Assembly (NCBI RefSeq): GCF_024355225.1
Contig: NZ_VCNH01000008.1
Coordinates: 434,001-498,000, forward strand
Direction of reading: 5' to 3'
DNA: 64,000 nt
Origin: Roseovarius sp. M141
GTDB lineage: Bacteria > Pseudomonadota > Alphaproteobacteria > Rhodobacterales > Rhodobacteraceae
The position numbers and the translations under genes are program-made. The notes beneath the pieces were generated by a model. The model worked only from the letters and a program-made list of their open reading frames with translations, was not told where the DNA came from and did no database searches. Positions 19,375-27,270 of the stretch are shown piece by piece; positions within the stretch are counted from its first letter, which is position 1, and each line of letters begins with the position of its first letter.

Positions 19375-19863
19375 TCACTCCTTGGCGTCGACGTTCCTGG
19401 ACCGTTCGGCAAGTTCAGTCATGAATTCGTCAGACCCATAGATCCTGTCGAGCGCGCCATCGAGCTTCTGCACAGCACCATCCAATCCGAGCGCCTCCGC
19501 GAAGGCCTTGGTCGTGCCAAAACCGGCAATCCCGTAGTGACACAGGCGCTGATATTGCGCGATAATCGCAACATCGAGCGCGGCGCCGCTCATGTCGCTA
19601 TCGAGCGCGTGTTTGCGGGCCTCTTTCACGAGCCCTTCCATGCCCTTGCAATGCTCCTTCTTCACTTCTGCATCGGTGTTTTCGAGAAGGGATTTCAGAA
19701 GACGGGTGTGCTGATCAATCCCGTTCTTGGCTGAGCTCAGCCGGTCGGCCAGCTTGCTGTCGGACGCCTTGTCAGCCATGGCCGACACCACGTCCGACAT
19801 CTGGTCATTCGCGGACCAGAGATCCTGAAGCTCTTCGATATAGAGGTCTTTCAAGGTAGTCAT
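19375..19863 (-). CDS. YciE/YciF ferroxidase-like family protein (DUF892)
   Basis: 162 residues beginning MTTLKDLYIEELQDLWSAND, the standard N-terminus of the family, which folds as a ferritin-like four-helix bundle. Conserved acidic positions (YIEELQDLW, EKTD-like region, AQYQRLCHYG) are present. Members are induced by stress and bind metal; the physiological reaction is unknown. I chose 19863 (AAAGGAG upstream) over an upstream in-frame ATG. It follows a small membrane protein gene by one base (TAAAATG), so the two are co-translated. Confidence 0.85.
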   Translation of the reverse strand: MTTLKDLYIEELQDLWSANDQMSDVVSAMADKASDSKLADRLSSAKNGIDQHTRLLKSLLENTDAEVKKEHCKGMEGLVKEARKHALDSDMSGAALDVAIIAQYQRLCHYGIAGFGTTKAFAEALGLDGAVQKLDGALDRIYGSDEFMTELAERSRNVDAKE

Positions 19864-19864
19864 T

Positions 19865-20068
19865 TTAGGCTCCTTTCGCAGTCGGCATTTCCGACGCATT
19901 GGTTTGAGTGGTTGCAGGCATGCCGCCCCTCACGGCCCTGACAGGCTTGAAAGTCGGGGTCAGGGCGATCTGAATGACAGGGATCATCGCGCAAATGACT
20001 ATGCCGACATCCGGAACGATAGCTGCCAGAATCAGCATGATACAGACTACGAAAGGCCAAAGTTTCAT
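19865..20068 (-). CDS. Small membrane protein with two hydrophobic segments
   Basis: 67 residues. MKLWPFVVCIMLILAAIVPD and VGIVICAMIPVIQIALT are hydrophobic, and the polar tail ends EMPTAKGA. GGGGGTG lies before the ATG. Its stop is immediately followed by the YciF-like start. It probably belongs with the general stress envelope set. I know no named family. Confidence 0.55.
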   Translation of the reverse strand: MKLWPFVVCIMLILAAIVPDVGIVICAMIPVIQIALTPTFKPVRAVRGGMPATTQTNASEMPTAKGA

Positions 20069-20273
20069 TGTTCACCCCCAGGCGTTAAATGCGATAGTAG
20101 TACTTATAATCAGCAGCTTGCAGAGTTATTACATCATCAAAGGAGCACCCACTTCACTTGCCGTTTAGTTCCCGCGCACATGCAGCCATGCAAGCGGCGC
20201 ATCCGCTGATACTCTTAGAATGCGCGATATGACCGAACCGGGCTTGCAACTGGATTGAATCAGTCCGGTGCCC
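20069..20273. other. Intergenic region upstream of the YciF-like pair
   Basis: No gene is seen. A weak minus-strand EcfG-like half site (GGAAC at 20168-20172) occurs, but its partner 17 bases away reads GGGT, so I do not call a promoter. Confidence 0.3.
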
Positions 20274-21011
20274 CTAGTCCTGCGGAAACCATGAGGTATC
20301 CATGTCGGCATATCGATCGTGAAAATCCGTGAGTGCGATCATCGCATCCTCCCTAAGGATCCGGAGGCGATTCTGATCGCGATGAATGTAGCCGTCCTCT
20401 TCCATGCGGATGAATGTCTTGCTGATGTATACATTGGTCAGCCCAAGATAATCGGCAATCTGGCTCTGGGTCATCGGCAGGCGGATCGTATCGGTCATAT
20501 CCTGATTGGTGATCCGCAGCCGCGCGATCAGGTCCAGCAGCATGTAGCTGACCCGTTCCTGCGCGCTCATCCGGCCCATTGCCCGCAACACATCAATGAG
20601 AACAACCTGGTCTCGCAGTGCAATCGACAGCAAAAGCGCCGAGAGCTTCGGAGATTTCCTGAGAATTTCGTCGAGCGACGATTTTGGAAACGGACACAGG
20701 CACACCTCTTCGACGGTGCGCAATGTGGTCGTGGCGTGCTTGAGAGCGACATCGGGAAAGCCGACGATGTCGCCGGGGTGATGGATCTTGACGATCTGGC
20801 GGCGGCCATCGGGCAGATCGGTATAGCTGAAGGCCCAGCCATGCTTCACGACATAGAGGTCCTTGTTCTCGTCGCCCCCCTGATACACCTCTTGTCCGGC
20901 ATCGAAATTCCGCTCTGCCTTTTCGAGCGTGGCCAGCCTTGCGCGATCCGCCTCGGACATGGATACGTAATGCGACAGTTTCGTGACGAGGCAACTGGAT
21001 GTGCTGGACAT
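20274..21011 (-). CDS. Crp/Fnr-family transcriptional regulator
   Basis: 245 residues. The cyclic-nucleotide-binding fold covers residues about 20-130 (AGQEVYQGGDENKDLYVVKH, HHPGDIVGFPDV). A long dimer helix and a C-terminal winged helix follow (TQSQIADYLGLTNVYISKTF). It lacks the four-cysteine Fnr pattern, so it is not a classical oxygen sensor. Similar alphaproteobacterial regulators control stress or nitrogen-oxide genes. I chose 21011 (MSSTSSCLVTKLSHY), which has GAAAGG upstream. It sits upstream of the YciF unit on the same strand. Confidence 0.85.
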   Translation of the reverse strand: MSSTSSCLVTKLSHYVSMSEADRARLATLEKAERNFDAGQEVYQGGDENKDLYVVKHGWAFSYTDLPDGRRQIVKIHHPGDIVGFPDVALKHATTTLRTVEEVCLCPFPKSSLDEILRKSPKLSALLLSIALRDQVVLIDVLRAMGRMSAQERVSYMLLDLIARLRITNQDMTDTIRLPMTQSQIADYLGLTNVYISKTFIRMEEDGYIHRDQNRLRILREDAMIALTDFHDRYADMDTSWFPQD

Positions 21012-21206
21012 GTCGACCTTTCTATTTGTTGCCTCGGATATGAAGCCAGTCAAAGATGTTGAGAACTACGAAGATCAGCGCCGAGATGAACGCCGCCTCT
21101 TTCAGGAAGCGTTTCAGCGCGGCCGGAGCGACTGACCGGCGAAAACACCAACGAATCTGCCATCCACCCCGCCCAAGAGGCGGGTTTTGCATTTCTGGAG
21201 ACCGAC

Positions 21207-21881
21207 ATGCCAACCACGACCTATGCCCATTTCCGCGACGTGCCCGAGAGCGCTTGGCGCTGGCCCAGTTTTTCGCCCGCCGAGATCGCCTGCCACGGCA
21301 CCGGTGCGATCAAGATCAACACCGAAGCCATGGACATGCTGCAGACCCTGCGCAACCGGCTCGGCAAGCCGCTGATCGTACGTTCAGGCTATCGCAGCCC
21401 CGCCCACAACCGCGCGGTTGGCGGGGCCCCGGCCTCCAAGCACATGCTGGGCACCGCGTTCGACATCGCGATGTCGAACCATGATCCCGCCACGTTTGCC
21501 GAGGCAGCCCGCGCCGTGGGCTTTCTTGGATTTGGCACCTATCCCCGATCGGGCTTCATGCACATCGATCTCGGCCCGGCGCGGTCCTGGGGCGAACCGT
21601 TCCCCGCACGCGCCACGCCCTTCGTAGCGGAAGTACCGCCCGCGCGTGAGGTTCTGGCCGAAAGCCGCACTCTGAAAGGCGGCGGCGCGGCCGGGGTAGC
21701 GACAATCGGTGCCGCCGGTGTGGAGGTCGCACAGGATGTCCTGGCAGAGACCCAATCCGCCATCCTGCCGCTGGTGCCTTACCTCGATACCCTGCGCTGG
21801 GTGTTCATCACCGTGGCGCTGATTGGTATCGCCGTCGCTATCCACGCCCGGATGGATGACTGGAAACGGGGGCAGCGGTGA
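21207..21881 (+). CDS. Phage endolysin, peptidase M15A (D-Ala-D-Ala carboxypeptidase-like), copy 1
   Basis: 224 residues. The M15A zinc site is visible as SKHMLGTAFDI (S-x-H-x-x-G-x-A-x-D) and FMHIDLG, preceded by the conserved VRSGYRSPAHNRAVG. A C-terminal transmembrane helix (TLRWVFITVALIGIAVAIHA) anchors the protein, which may keep it in the membrane until holin action. It should cut the peptide stems of peptidoglycan. CTGGAG precedes the ATG, and the stop overlaps the i-spanin start (TGATG). No other phage gene is adjacent upstream, so this is a displaced lysis cassette. Confidence 0.85.
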   Translation: MPTTTYAHFRDVPESAWRWPSFSPAEIACHGTGAIKINTEAMDMLQTLRNRLGKPLIVRSGYRSPAHNRAVGGAPASKHMLGTAFDIAMSNHDPATFAEAARAVGFLGFGTYPRSGFMHIDLGPARSWGEPFPARATPFVAEVPPAREVLAESRTLKGGGAAGVATIGAAGVEVAQDVLAETQSAILPLVPYLDTLRWVFITVALIGIAVAIHARMDDWKRGQR

Positions 21882-22132
21882 TGGGCTGGATCACCGCGAT
21901 CCTCGCCAGCGGCCCGGCACGCAATGCGCTGGGCCTGTTTCTGGCCGCCACCACCATCGCCCTGTTCCTGCTCAATCTCCGCCGCGCGGGTGAGCGTACT
22001 GGGCGGTTGGCGGAACGTTTGCAAACATCGGAGACAACCCATGACGTCCAACGCCGGATGCTTGAGGCTGCCAGCCGTCGCCCCCCTGATCGCGGTGCTT
22101 TGGTTGAGCGGCTGCGCGACGGACGGTTCTAA
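21881..22132 (+). CDS. Rz-like i-spanin, copy 1
   Basis: 83 residues. One N-terminal transmembrane helix (ALGLFLAATTIALFLLNL) is followed by a charged helical periplasmic domain (RLAERLQTSETTHDVQRRML). That is the layout of lambda-type inner-membrane spanins. The o-spanin-like lipoprotein gene begins inside it in another frame at 22041, the classical Rz/Rz1 overlap. The identification rests on gene position and topology. Confidence 0.65.
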   Translation: MGWITAILASGPARNALGLFLAATTIALFLLNLRRAGERTGRLAERLQTSETTHDVQRRMLEAASRRPPDRGALVERLRDGRF

Positions 22133-22286
22133 CGCAGACATGTTATGTCCGCCCGTAGTGTCCTACAGCGCCGCCGACCAGGCGCGCACCGCTGCCGAGG
22201 TGGCTACCCTGCCGGAGGGTGCGGTAGTGATCCGGATGCTGAGCGATTACGCCGTCCTGCGCGATCAGGCGCGGGCGTGCGGGTGA
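22041..22286 (+). CDS. Rz1-like o-spanin lipoprotein, copy 1, overlapping frame
   Basis: 81 residues. A signal peptide ends in a lipobox (VAPLIAVLWLSGC), so Cys is the lipidated residue. A short periplasmic part follows (ATLPEGAVVIRMLSDYAVLR). It starts 160 bp into the i-spanin gene in a different frame and extends 154 bp beyond it. Spanin pairs fuse inner and outer membranes at lysis. Confidence 0.7.
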   Translation: MTSNAGCLRLPAVAPLIAVLWLSGCATDGSNADMLCPPVVSYSAADQARTAAEVATLPEGAVVIRMLSDYAVLRDQARACG

Positions 22287-22567
22287 AGAATGGGCCGGGC
22301 AAGTGCCCAGCGGGAAGCGCCTGACGCCTCGACCGCAACGTCACGCCCGGCCCGTTTCACGGATTCACGGTTTCAAAGAACGACAGCGAATCGCTGTGCG
22401 GCCATGATGGCATGCGATCTCGTCCTCTGTCGCGCGCCGAAATGGGCACAATTGTGAACCTCTGGCGGATCGAGAGTCGTGCTTGGCTATTCTGCGATCG
22501 ACCTTCGATCGGGGCAAATTACCGACACTCGCTGCGCCAAAAACCAAGGTTTGCTGAGCGGACAATG

Positions 22568-22893
22568 TGCGTTTTCGCTGCGGTTGACACCAAGATCGGT
22601 TCTCGTATCGCATCACTGTGGACGACGATGTCCTTCATTCTCCCGGGATATGAATGCCGGGTCCAGTTCGCGGATGAATGCAGTGCCGCAGACCTCCATG
22701 CACGCCCGGCTGGCGTGATCGTTCGACATGACTACTTGCCGGAGGCTTGTCCGGAGACGTCAATGGAAAGACGCAACCGAAGCTTGGGTCACGGGGCTGC
22801 GAGAGACGAGTAGACGTCTAACAATCTGAAGTAATGGGTCTTCGAAGAGATGCGGGCATCACCCAAGCGAAAGATGCGAGAGGCGCGCCGAGA
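22568..22893. other. No recognisable gene
   Basis: This lies between the end of the lysis duplication and the 87-codon minus-strand gene. Open frames are present on both strands but show no family features. Confidence 0.3.
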
Positions 22894-23157
22894 TCACGCT
22901 CCCGAAGCGGTGACTCCTGAAAACGCCTTGGCCTTCGGCGTTTGCATGAAGGCGAAGGCATCGCCGAGATCCCGCTTGAGGCTGGCCAGCCCTTCTTCAG
23001 TCGTCTCAACCGACGCGTAGCGGCCGCGTCCATAAATGTTGAGAATCTTGACGTGAGGATGCCGTTCGATGGCCTGCATCGTTACGGGTTCCGCATTCAG
23101 CGGTCGACGCGAATCACTTCGCCGCAATCTAACCGTTACACGCATCAATTGTCTCAT
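22894..23157 (-). CDS. Small protein downstream of subtilase (87 aa), function unknown
   Basis: Begins MRQLMRVTVRLRRSDSRRPL and continues MQAIERHPHVKILNIYGRGR with a plausible soluble fold at the C-terminus. It lies eight bases after the protease stop on the same strand, so it is co-transcribed. The position suggests a partner of the protease (inhibitor, substrate or adaptor), which is inference. AAAGGA is 12 bases upstream, a little far. Confidence 0.5.
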   Translation of the reverse strand: MRQLMRVTVRLRRSDSRRPLNAEPVTMQAIERHPHVKILNIYGRGRYASVETTEEGLASLKRDLGDAFAFMQTPKAKAFSGVTASGA

Positions 23158-23165
23158 CCATCTGC

Positions 23166-24359
23166 TTATTCCTTTGATGATAGCGGGTTTGGCGGTCGAG
23201 GCAAACCCCAACCTTGCCGATCTTCTGACATTCCCAAGTTGGTGCAGAGTTTCCGTAGCCGCTCCATCCAATCTTCCTCGCCGTCGTGCCTATCCGAATC
23301 GGGGCTGATGGTGGTCCTGTCAAGGAAAGGGGCGATCGCGCCCAGAACGATGGGGCAGGCGTAGGACGTGCCATAATACTCCATAAACTGATTATCTTCG
23401 ACCCGCATGACGATGGCCATTCCCGGCCCCACAACATTCAGTCCTGGACCGCTTGCCGTGTCGTAATAGTGGAATATGGGCTGCCCTTCCGGAAGATGCC
23501 CAAACGCCCCATCGATGTCCCTGCTGGTCGTGTCATAGGCTGCGAGAATCGTGCCCTCGGGGGCCAGTCCGGACGGCCCAATCGCGCCGACGCCGACGAC
23601 GGAGGCCAAGGCGGCGGGAAAGGCCACGTCTTTGCTCTGGTCGTTGCCAACGGCTGCAAAGATCCGTGTGCCGTTCGCCTCCACGGCTTCAACGGCATCG
23701 ACAAAGTTATCCTCGAAGTCGGGACGCGCCTCCGGGTCCACGCAGAAGGAGCCGCCGGAGATATTGATAAAATCGACGCCAACCACTTTGGCCAAAGTCT
23801 CTATCGCTGGTGCGATTTTTGTAAAGTCCCAACCTGCACCGGCCAATGAGACATCGACGAGATACATGTCCGCGTCGGGAAGGAGACCCCGGTCCGGCCC
23901 ATCGGCCCGCGCACCGAGAAGGCGGCAGACCCTCTGCCCGTGCGACGTAGGAGGCAAATCCTCCATCCCGACATCATTACCATCGGTGTCAATTATCCGC
24001 ACATGCGACAGGCTCCCCTCGGGGCGGAACGGGATGTCGATGACCCCGACCTTTAGGCGGCCTGCCGCGGAGCAGCCTTTGATCGTCCCAGCTGTCATCA
24101 TGGCGCGCCACCATGAGGTAGACAGGTCGATCTGCATCGACGGGCAGATGGGTGACGCCCGCGCGGTGTGTGGTGGCAGGTGGCAATAAGTTGACCAGTG
24201 CCCGTCAGACGGCATCAAGTGGATAAGGCGGGTTCCGAGATGAACCATGAAGCGGCCATCTTTGAAAACAAAACAGTGTTCCTGACCATCAGGGTCCGTA
24301 TAATCCACGATGCCAGATATGGGTAAGCCGTGCTCGTTCCGGCAATCTATCTCGATCAC
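23166..24359 (-). CDS. S8-family (subtilisin-like) serine protease, cytoplasmic
   Basis: 397 residues. The catalytic triad is visible: Asp in KVGVIDIPF, His in PTSHGQRVCRLLG, Ser in YYGTSYACPIVLGA, with the oxyanion Asn in FAAVGNDQSK. There is no signal peptide. The first 110 residues (VIEIDCRNEHGLPISGIVDY onward) form a non-catalytic N-terminal domain I cannot name. I favour the GTG start at 24359, which has AGAGGA nine bases upstream; an ATG 14 codons earlier is possible. It is divergent from the membrane-protein gene at 24393, with only 33 bp between them. Confidence 0.75.
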   Translation of the reverse strand: MIEIDCRNEHGLPISGIVDYTDPDGQEHCFVFKDGRFMVHLGTRLIHLMPSDGHWSTYCHLPPHTARASPICPSMQIDLSTSWWRAMMTAGTIKGCSAAGRLKVGVIDIPFRPEGSLSHVRIIDTDGNDVGMEDLPPTSHGQRVCRLLGARADGPDRGLLPDADMYLVDVSLAGAGWDFTKIAPAIETLAKVVGVDFINISGGSFCVDPEARPDFEDNFVDAVEAVEANGTRIFAAVGNDQSKDVAFPAALASVVGVGAIGPSGLAPEGTILAAYDTTSRDIDGAFGHLPEGQPIFHYYDTASGPGLNVVGPGMAIVMRVEDNQFMEYYGTSYACPIVLGAIAPFLDRTTISPDSDRHDGEEDWMERLRKLCTNLGMSEDRQGWGLPRPPNPLSSKE

Positions 24360-24392
24360 TGCTATTCGTCCTCTCCCATGGAGTCTGAACAT

Positions 24393-24767
24393 ATGACACA
24401 AAATATTTCCGAAATGGAAGCTTTAGAGCAGCTCGGCCAAGCGTTGGCGGATGCCGGGTGGTCCCCGGCGCCCCCGTATGCGGAACCTTTCGATAAGCGC
24501 GATTCCGCCGAGCCCGCTCAGTCGCGCTGGCGAGCGATGAGCTTTCTGAAGGAATACGATCCGAAGATCCGCGCGGCGATCTGCGATGGAACGACGGTGA
24601 AACCCGAGATCATCGCCGGGGGAACGACCGTGGCCTTGGTGGCGCAATGGTTGTCGACGACGGGCGGCTTCCCAATTCCGGTCGCGATGATCGCCAACGC
24701 TCTGGTGATCCTGGGCCTGACGAAGTTCTGCAGGATGCCGCCCAAGGCAAAGTCAGAAGCGGGTTAG
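24393..24767 (+). CDS. Hypothetical protein with C-terminal hydrophobic region, divergent to subtilase
   Basis: 124 residues. An acidic helical N-terminus (SEMEALEQLGQALADAGW) is followed by EYDPKIRAAICDGTTVKPEI and a glycine-rich hydrophobic stretch (GTTVALVAQWLSTTGGFPIP, VAMIANALVILGLTKFC). I chose ATG 24393 because GGAG lies nine bases upstream; 24378 has no such site. I recognise no family. The shared 33-bp start region with the protease suggests a functional pair. Confidence 0.55.
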   Translation: MTQNISEMEALEQLGQALADAGWSPAPPYAEPFDKRDSAEPAQSRWRAMSFLKEYDPKIRAAICDGTTVKPEIIAGGTTVALVAQWLSTTGGFPIPVAMIANALVILGLTKFCRMPPKAKSEAG

Positions 24768-25256
24768 GTTGGGCAGGATGGCTCCGGACCGGGGGCGCCG
24801 AGGCTGCGCGTCCCTTCAGGACGACGGACGCTATCGTAGAGCCACGCCGCTTTTGTGCCTCGCCTGAAGGCAACCCGAGGAGCCGGACCGAAGCGCTCGT
24901 GGCGCGAACTAAAATACCATTGGCCGACGCCTGTGCCGTCGAGTGGAACCGATCAAGCATTACGGTAGGCCTTATTGGCAGGTCTAAGAATGCCTCAACT
25001 GGCGGATCTTGTATCATACGTAGCACTGGGCTGTAATTGCAGCGGTCCACCTTAGCCGCCATTCGCCGCGCCTCGTCGACGGGGCAGATTGGGCTCCGGC
25101 ACTAAATCGCTCCGCGATAGGGCGCTTGTTTCTGGCGTTGCGCGGAGTAGAGATGTGTTTCGCGATTTGAGATGTTGGGTGTGTGCTGTTGATCGAGGTG
25201 ATTTTGCCTCGGTTGACAGAGGGCTTTCCCATGAACAATCAGCATTCGACATCAAT
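24768..25256. other. No recognisable gene
   Basis: A non-coding or decayed stretch between the protease cassette and the 338-bp repeat. Short open frames only. Confidence 0.3.
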
Positions 25257-25264
25257 AATGGCTC

Positions 25265-25354
25265 CGCATTGCCGAGCTGATCGTTGTTCGCATCTACTGC
25301 GAAGAGCTGGCGCATGGCGGCAACCGGCATGGTGTTTGAGTAAAGGTTGCACAT
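25265..25354 (-). pseudogene. HMCES-type SOS response-associated peptidase, 5' fragment
   Basis: MCNLYSNTMPVAAMRQLFAV then DANNDQLGNAEPL matches the first 32 codons of the intact gene at 36091, including the catalytic Cys2. Beyond that the open frame continues into unrelated sequence (LMSNADCSWESPL), so the gene is cut off. Confidence 0.75.
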
Positions 25355-25530
25355 GGCAGATCTTAACGCGATTTTTGGGGATCGTCACGAGACAAGGCGC
25401 GCCTGCCTTGCTTGATTAACTGCGAGTCGCGTTTCTTTGCACGCGGCGGCCTGTCACTGCCCGCTTATGCACGCTGGTGCGGTTTTTCTGTTCCGGTGTT
25501 GATGTGGCGTTGATGTAAACCGGACAAGCA

Positions 25531-25557
25531 AAAGCCCGACTGATTAGGTCGGGCTTT
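25531..25557. terminator. Bidirectional rho-independent terminator, left copy
   Basis: AAAGCCCGAC (25531-25540), loop TGATTAG, GTCGGGCTTT (25548-25557). A perfect 10-bp stem with A and T tracts on its two sides. In the right copy it lies just behind the tRNA-fMet fragment. Confidence 0.85.
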
Positions 25558-25928
25558 AAGCTTTTGATTTAGCGCTGTTATTTGGTTGCGGGAGGGCGAA
25601 TTGGACTTTGGCGAACTTTTCTGGAGGCCGAACGTGGCGTGGGCTGATGGGTGGTGTCTTGCCGTTGTTCAATGCATCTCGGATTGCTTGTTTGCGGCGT
25701 TCGCCTCGCACAAGGTTCAAAGGCGCGAACCAGACACCTACGCTATCCTGCGCCGCCTCGTAGTCCTTGATCAACGGATGGATCGAGGGCTGCAACACGC
25801 TGCATTCCACGCCGTATTTTTGAACCGTAGCACGCGGCATGATGACCGCGTGAATGTGATAGGCTTGCTCATCCAAATCGGCGCGGGCATGGATGACATC
25901 ATCGCCGAAGTGTTCCTTGCTGACCGCG
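25556..25928 (-). pseudogene. Mob/Pre-type relaxase fragment
   Basis: The minus strand codes HARADLDEQAYHIHAVIMPR, containing the HUH relaxase signature (D-E-x-x-x-H-x-H). It continues ECSVLQPSIHPLIKDYEAAQ and VRGERRKQAIRDALNNGK to a stop at 25556. The N-terminus and most of the catalytic domain are missing where the phage tail-tube gene starts. It marks a former plasmid or mobilisable element at this junction. Confidence 0.6.
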
Positions 25929-26429
25929 ACGGCGCGGCTGGTGGCGCAGGGCGAGGCCGCGGGCACGACGACCAGCGCGGGAACCGCCGCTGCGTTGGAA
26001 CTGAAGCGCTTCGGGCATTTCAACGGGGCGATCACGCGGAATGGCTCGGCCCTCGGCAATGTGGTCTCGGCCGACATCACCTATGCCAACAACCTCGACC
26101 GGATCGAAACCATCCGCTCGGACGGCCGCATCGACGGCGCGGACCCGTCCATTGCGGCTCTGACCGGCTCCATCGAGGTCCGGTTCGCCGATCAGACGCT
26201 GGTGACACAGGCGATCAATGGCGATCCTTGCGAGCTCAAGTTTGCCTACGTCTTGCCGTCTGGTGAGAGTTTCACCTTTACCGTGCACGCCGTCTACCTG
26301 CCACGCCCCCGGATCGAGATTTCCGGGCCTCAGGGCGTGCAGGCCACTTTCGACTGGCAAGCCGCGCGCGACAGCACGGTCGACCGGATGTGCACCGCAA
26401 CCCTGATCAACGACATCGAGGAATATTAG
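25929..26429 (+). CDS. Phage tail tube protein, 5'-truncated (prophage A)
   Basis: About 166 residues from the junction with the relaxase fragment. The segments LKRFGHFNGAITRNGSALGN, RIETIRSDGRIDGADPSIAA, IEVRFADQTLVTQAINGDPC and the ending TATLINDIEEY have the feel of siphophage major tail proteins. The gene sits directly before the tail assembly chaperone, the normal order. The true N-terminus is lost, so it is probably not expressed properly. Confidence 0.6.
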   Translation, partial: TARLVAQGEAAGTTTSAGTAAALELKRFGHFNGAITRNGSALGNVVSADITYANNLDRIETIRSDGRIDGADPSIAALTGSIEVRFADQTLVTQAINGDPCELKFAYVLPSGESFTFTVHAVYLPRPRIEISGPQGVQATFDWQAARDSTVDRMCTATLINDIEEY

Positions 26430-26867
26430 ATGCTGACGCTCGATCTGACGAATGAACCACGCTGGCATGACCTTGTGCCCGGTGTGCGGGTACAACTGCG
26501 CCCGCTGACCACGGCGCTGATGGTGGCGACCCGCAGCGATCCTGCCGTGGAGGAGGTGCCCGGAAAGGCATCGGACGAGGAACGCGCGGTTGCCTTCGCC
26601 AAGGCGCTGGCGCGGCGGGCGGTCCTCTCCTGGGAGGGCATCGGTGATGCTGACGGCAACGCGATCGACCCGAGTCCCGACGCCATCGACGCGCTTCTCG
26701 ACATCTGGCCGATCTTTGAAGCCTTCCAGCTGACCTACGTTTCAAAAGGCCTGCTGCTGGAAAATGAAAAAAACGTCTCCGCGTCCTTGCCGAGTGGTCC
26801 TTCGGCGGGGGCGAGCGCTACTGCCAAGCGTGCGAAGCGACCTGCGAAGACTGCCCGGCGCGGCTGA
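26430..26867 (+). CDS. Tail assembly chaperone (G-like), prophage A
   Basis: 145 residues beginning MLTLDLTNEPRWHDLVPGVR, with the helical core AVAFAKALARRAVLSWEGIG and AIDALLDIWPIFEAFQLTYV. A near-identical gene lies at 56754. Position between tail tube and tape measure marks it as the tail chaperone that wraps the tape measure during assembly. Near its end the sequence GAA-AAA-AAC contains the heptamer A_AAA_AAC (26768-26774), a classical -1 frameshift site. Ribosomes that do not shift end in an Ala/Lys/Arg-rich tail at 26867. Confidence 0.75.
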   Translation: MLTLDLTNEPRWHDLVPGVRVQLRPLTTALMVATRSDPAVEEVPGKASDEERAVAFAKALARRAVLSWEGIGDADGNAIDPSPDAIDALLDIWPIFEAFQLTYVSKGLLLENEKNVSASLPSGPSAGASATAKRAKRPAKTARRG

Positions 26868-27106
26868 ACCAGCCTTTGACATTTGAGGGCTGGCAGGTCT
26901 GGGACCTTGTCGGCCGTCTTGGTGGCCAGCTCCGCGTGCTGCCCGGCGCGGTGATCGGCTGGGACATGACGGCTGCGCTGGCTCTCGGGGGCGCCCTAGG
27001 CATCCCGCCTCCGGCCATGGCCGAACTGCTGCCCGTGATCGAGGCGGTGATGGTGGCAAAACTCAACGAACAGATGGAGCAATCCCATGGCGGAAAAACG
27101 GGTTAG
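26768..27106 (+). CDS. Frameshift extension of the tail chaperone (T-like part of GT), prophage A
   Basis: After a -1 shift at A_AAA_AAC the frame reads KKRLRVLAEWSFGGGERYCQ, then ACEATCEDCPARLNQP and FEGWQVWDLVGRLGGQLRVL. It then gives IGWDMTAALALGGALGIPPP to the stop at 27106. Four cysteines (YCQAC, TCEDC) form a possible zinc site in the extension. The frame has no ATG near its beginning, which favours expression by frameshifting, as for lambda G/GT. It overlaps the tape measure start at 27087. Confidence 0.7.
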   Translation, partial: KKRLRVLAEWSFGGGERYCQACEATCEDCPARLNQPLTFEGWQVWDLVGRLGGQLRVLPGAVIGWDMTAALALGGALGIPPPAMAELLPVIEAVMVAKLNEQMEQSHGGKTG

Positions 27107-27270
27107 CGTCCGCCTTGCGGCGGTCGGCGGAAGGCAGGTGCGCGCCGAACTTGAAGGTGTCGGCGAGGCCGGATCGCGTGGCTTCGGCCGTCTCAGCCGT
27201 GAGATGGAAGCGGCGAACGCCCGGATGGCGGCCTTCTCGCGCCGGGTCAAAGTCGCTGCGGCCGCCGCCG
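27087..27270 (+). pseudogene. Tape measure protein, N-terminal fragment (prophage A)
   Basis: MAEKRVSVRLAAVGGRQVRA, LEGVGEAGSRGFGRLSREME and AANARMAAFSRRVKVAAAAA match the first 57 codons of the intact tape measure gene at 59369 almost exactly. After GCCGCCGTTG the sequence jumps, out of frame, into the middle of a tail tip protein. About 10 kb of tail DNA is therefore missing here relative to the order in prophage B. Confidence 0.85.

Larger units (their letters stand above)
21109..22567 (+). repeat. Lysis-module duplication, copy 1
   Basis: This segment repeats 30140-31594 in the same orientation with high similarity and few gaps. It starts inside the last codons of the holin-like gene (GAAGCGTTTCAGCGCGGCCG) and covers the endolysin, both spanins and about 280 bp of non-coding DNA beyond. 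The copies differ by scattered substitutions, so the duplication is not recent. Confidence 0.85.
25257..25594. repeat. 338-bp direct repeat, left copy (truncated HMCES 5' end, terminator, tRNA 3' end)
   Basis: Matches 35995-36332 over its whole length in the same orientation with scattered mismatches. It contains the first codons of an HMCES-type gene (25265-25354), a bidirectional terminator and TGGTTGCGGGAG (25583-25594), the last 12 bases of the tRNA-fMet gene read on the minus strand. Similarity stops exactly there. The pair flanks about 10.4 kb of prophage A and SOS genes. Confidence 0.85.
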
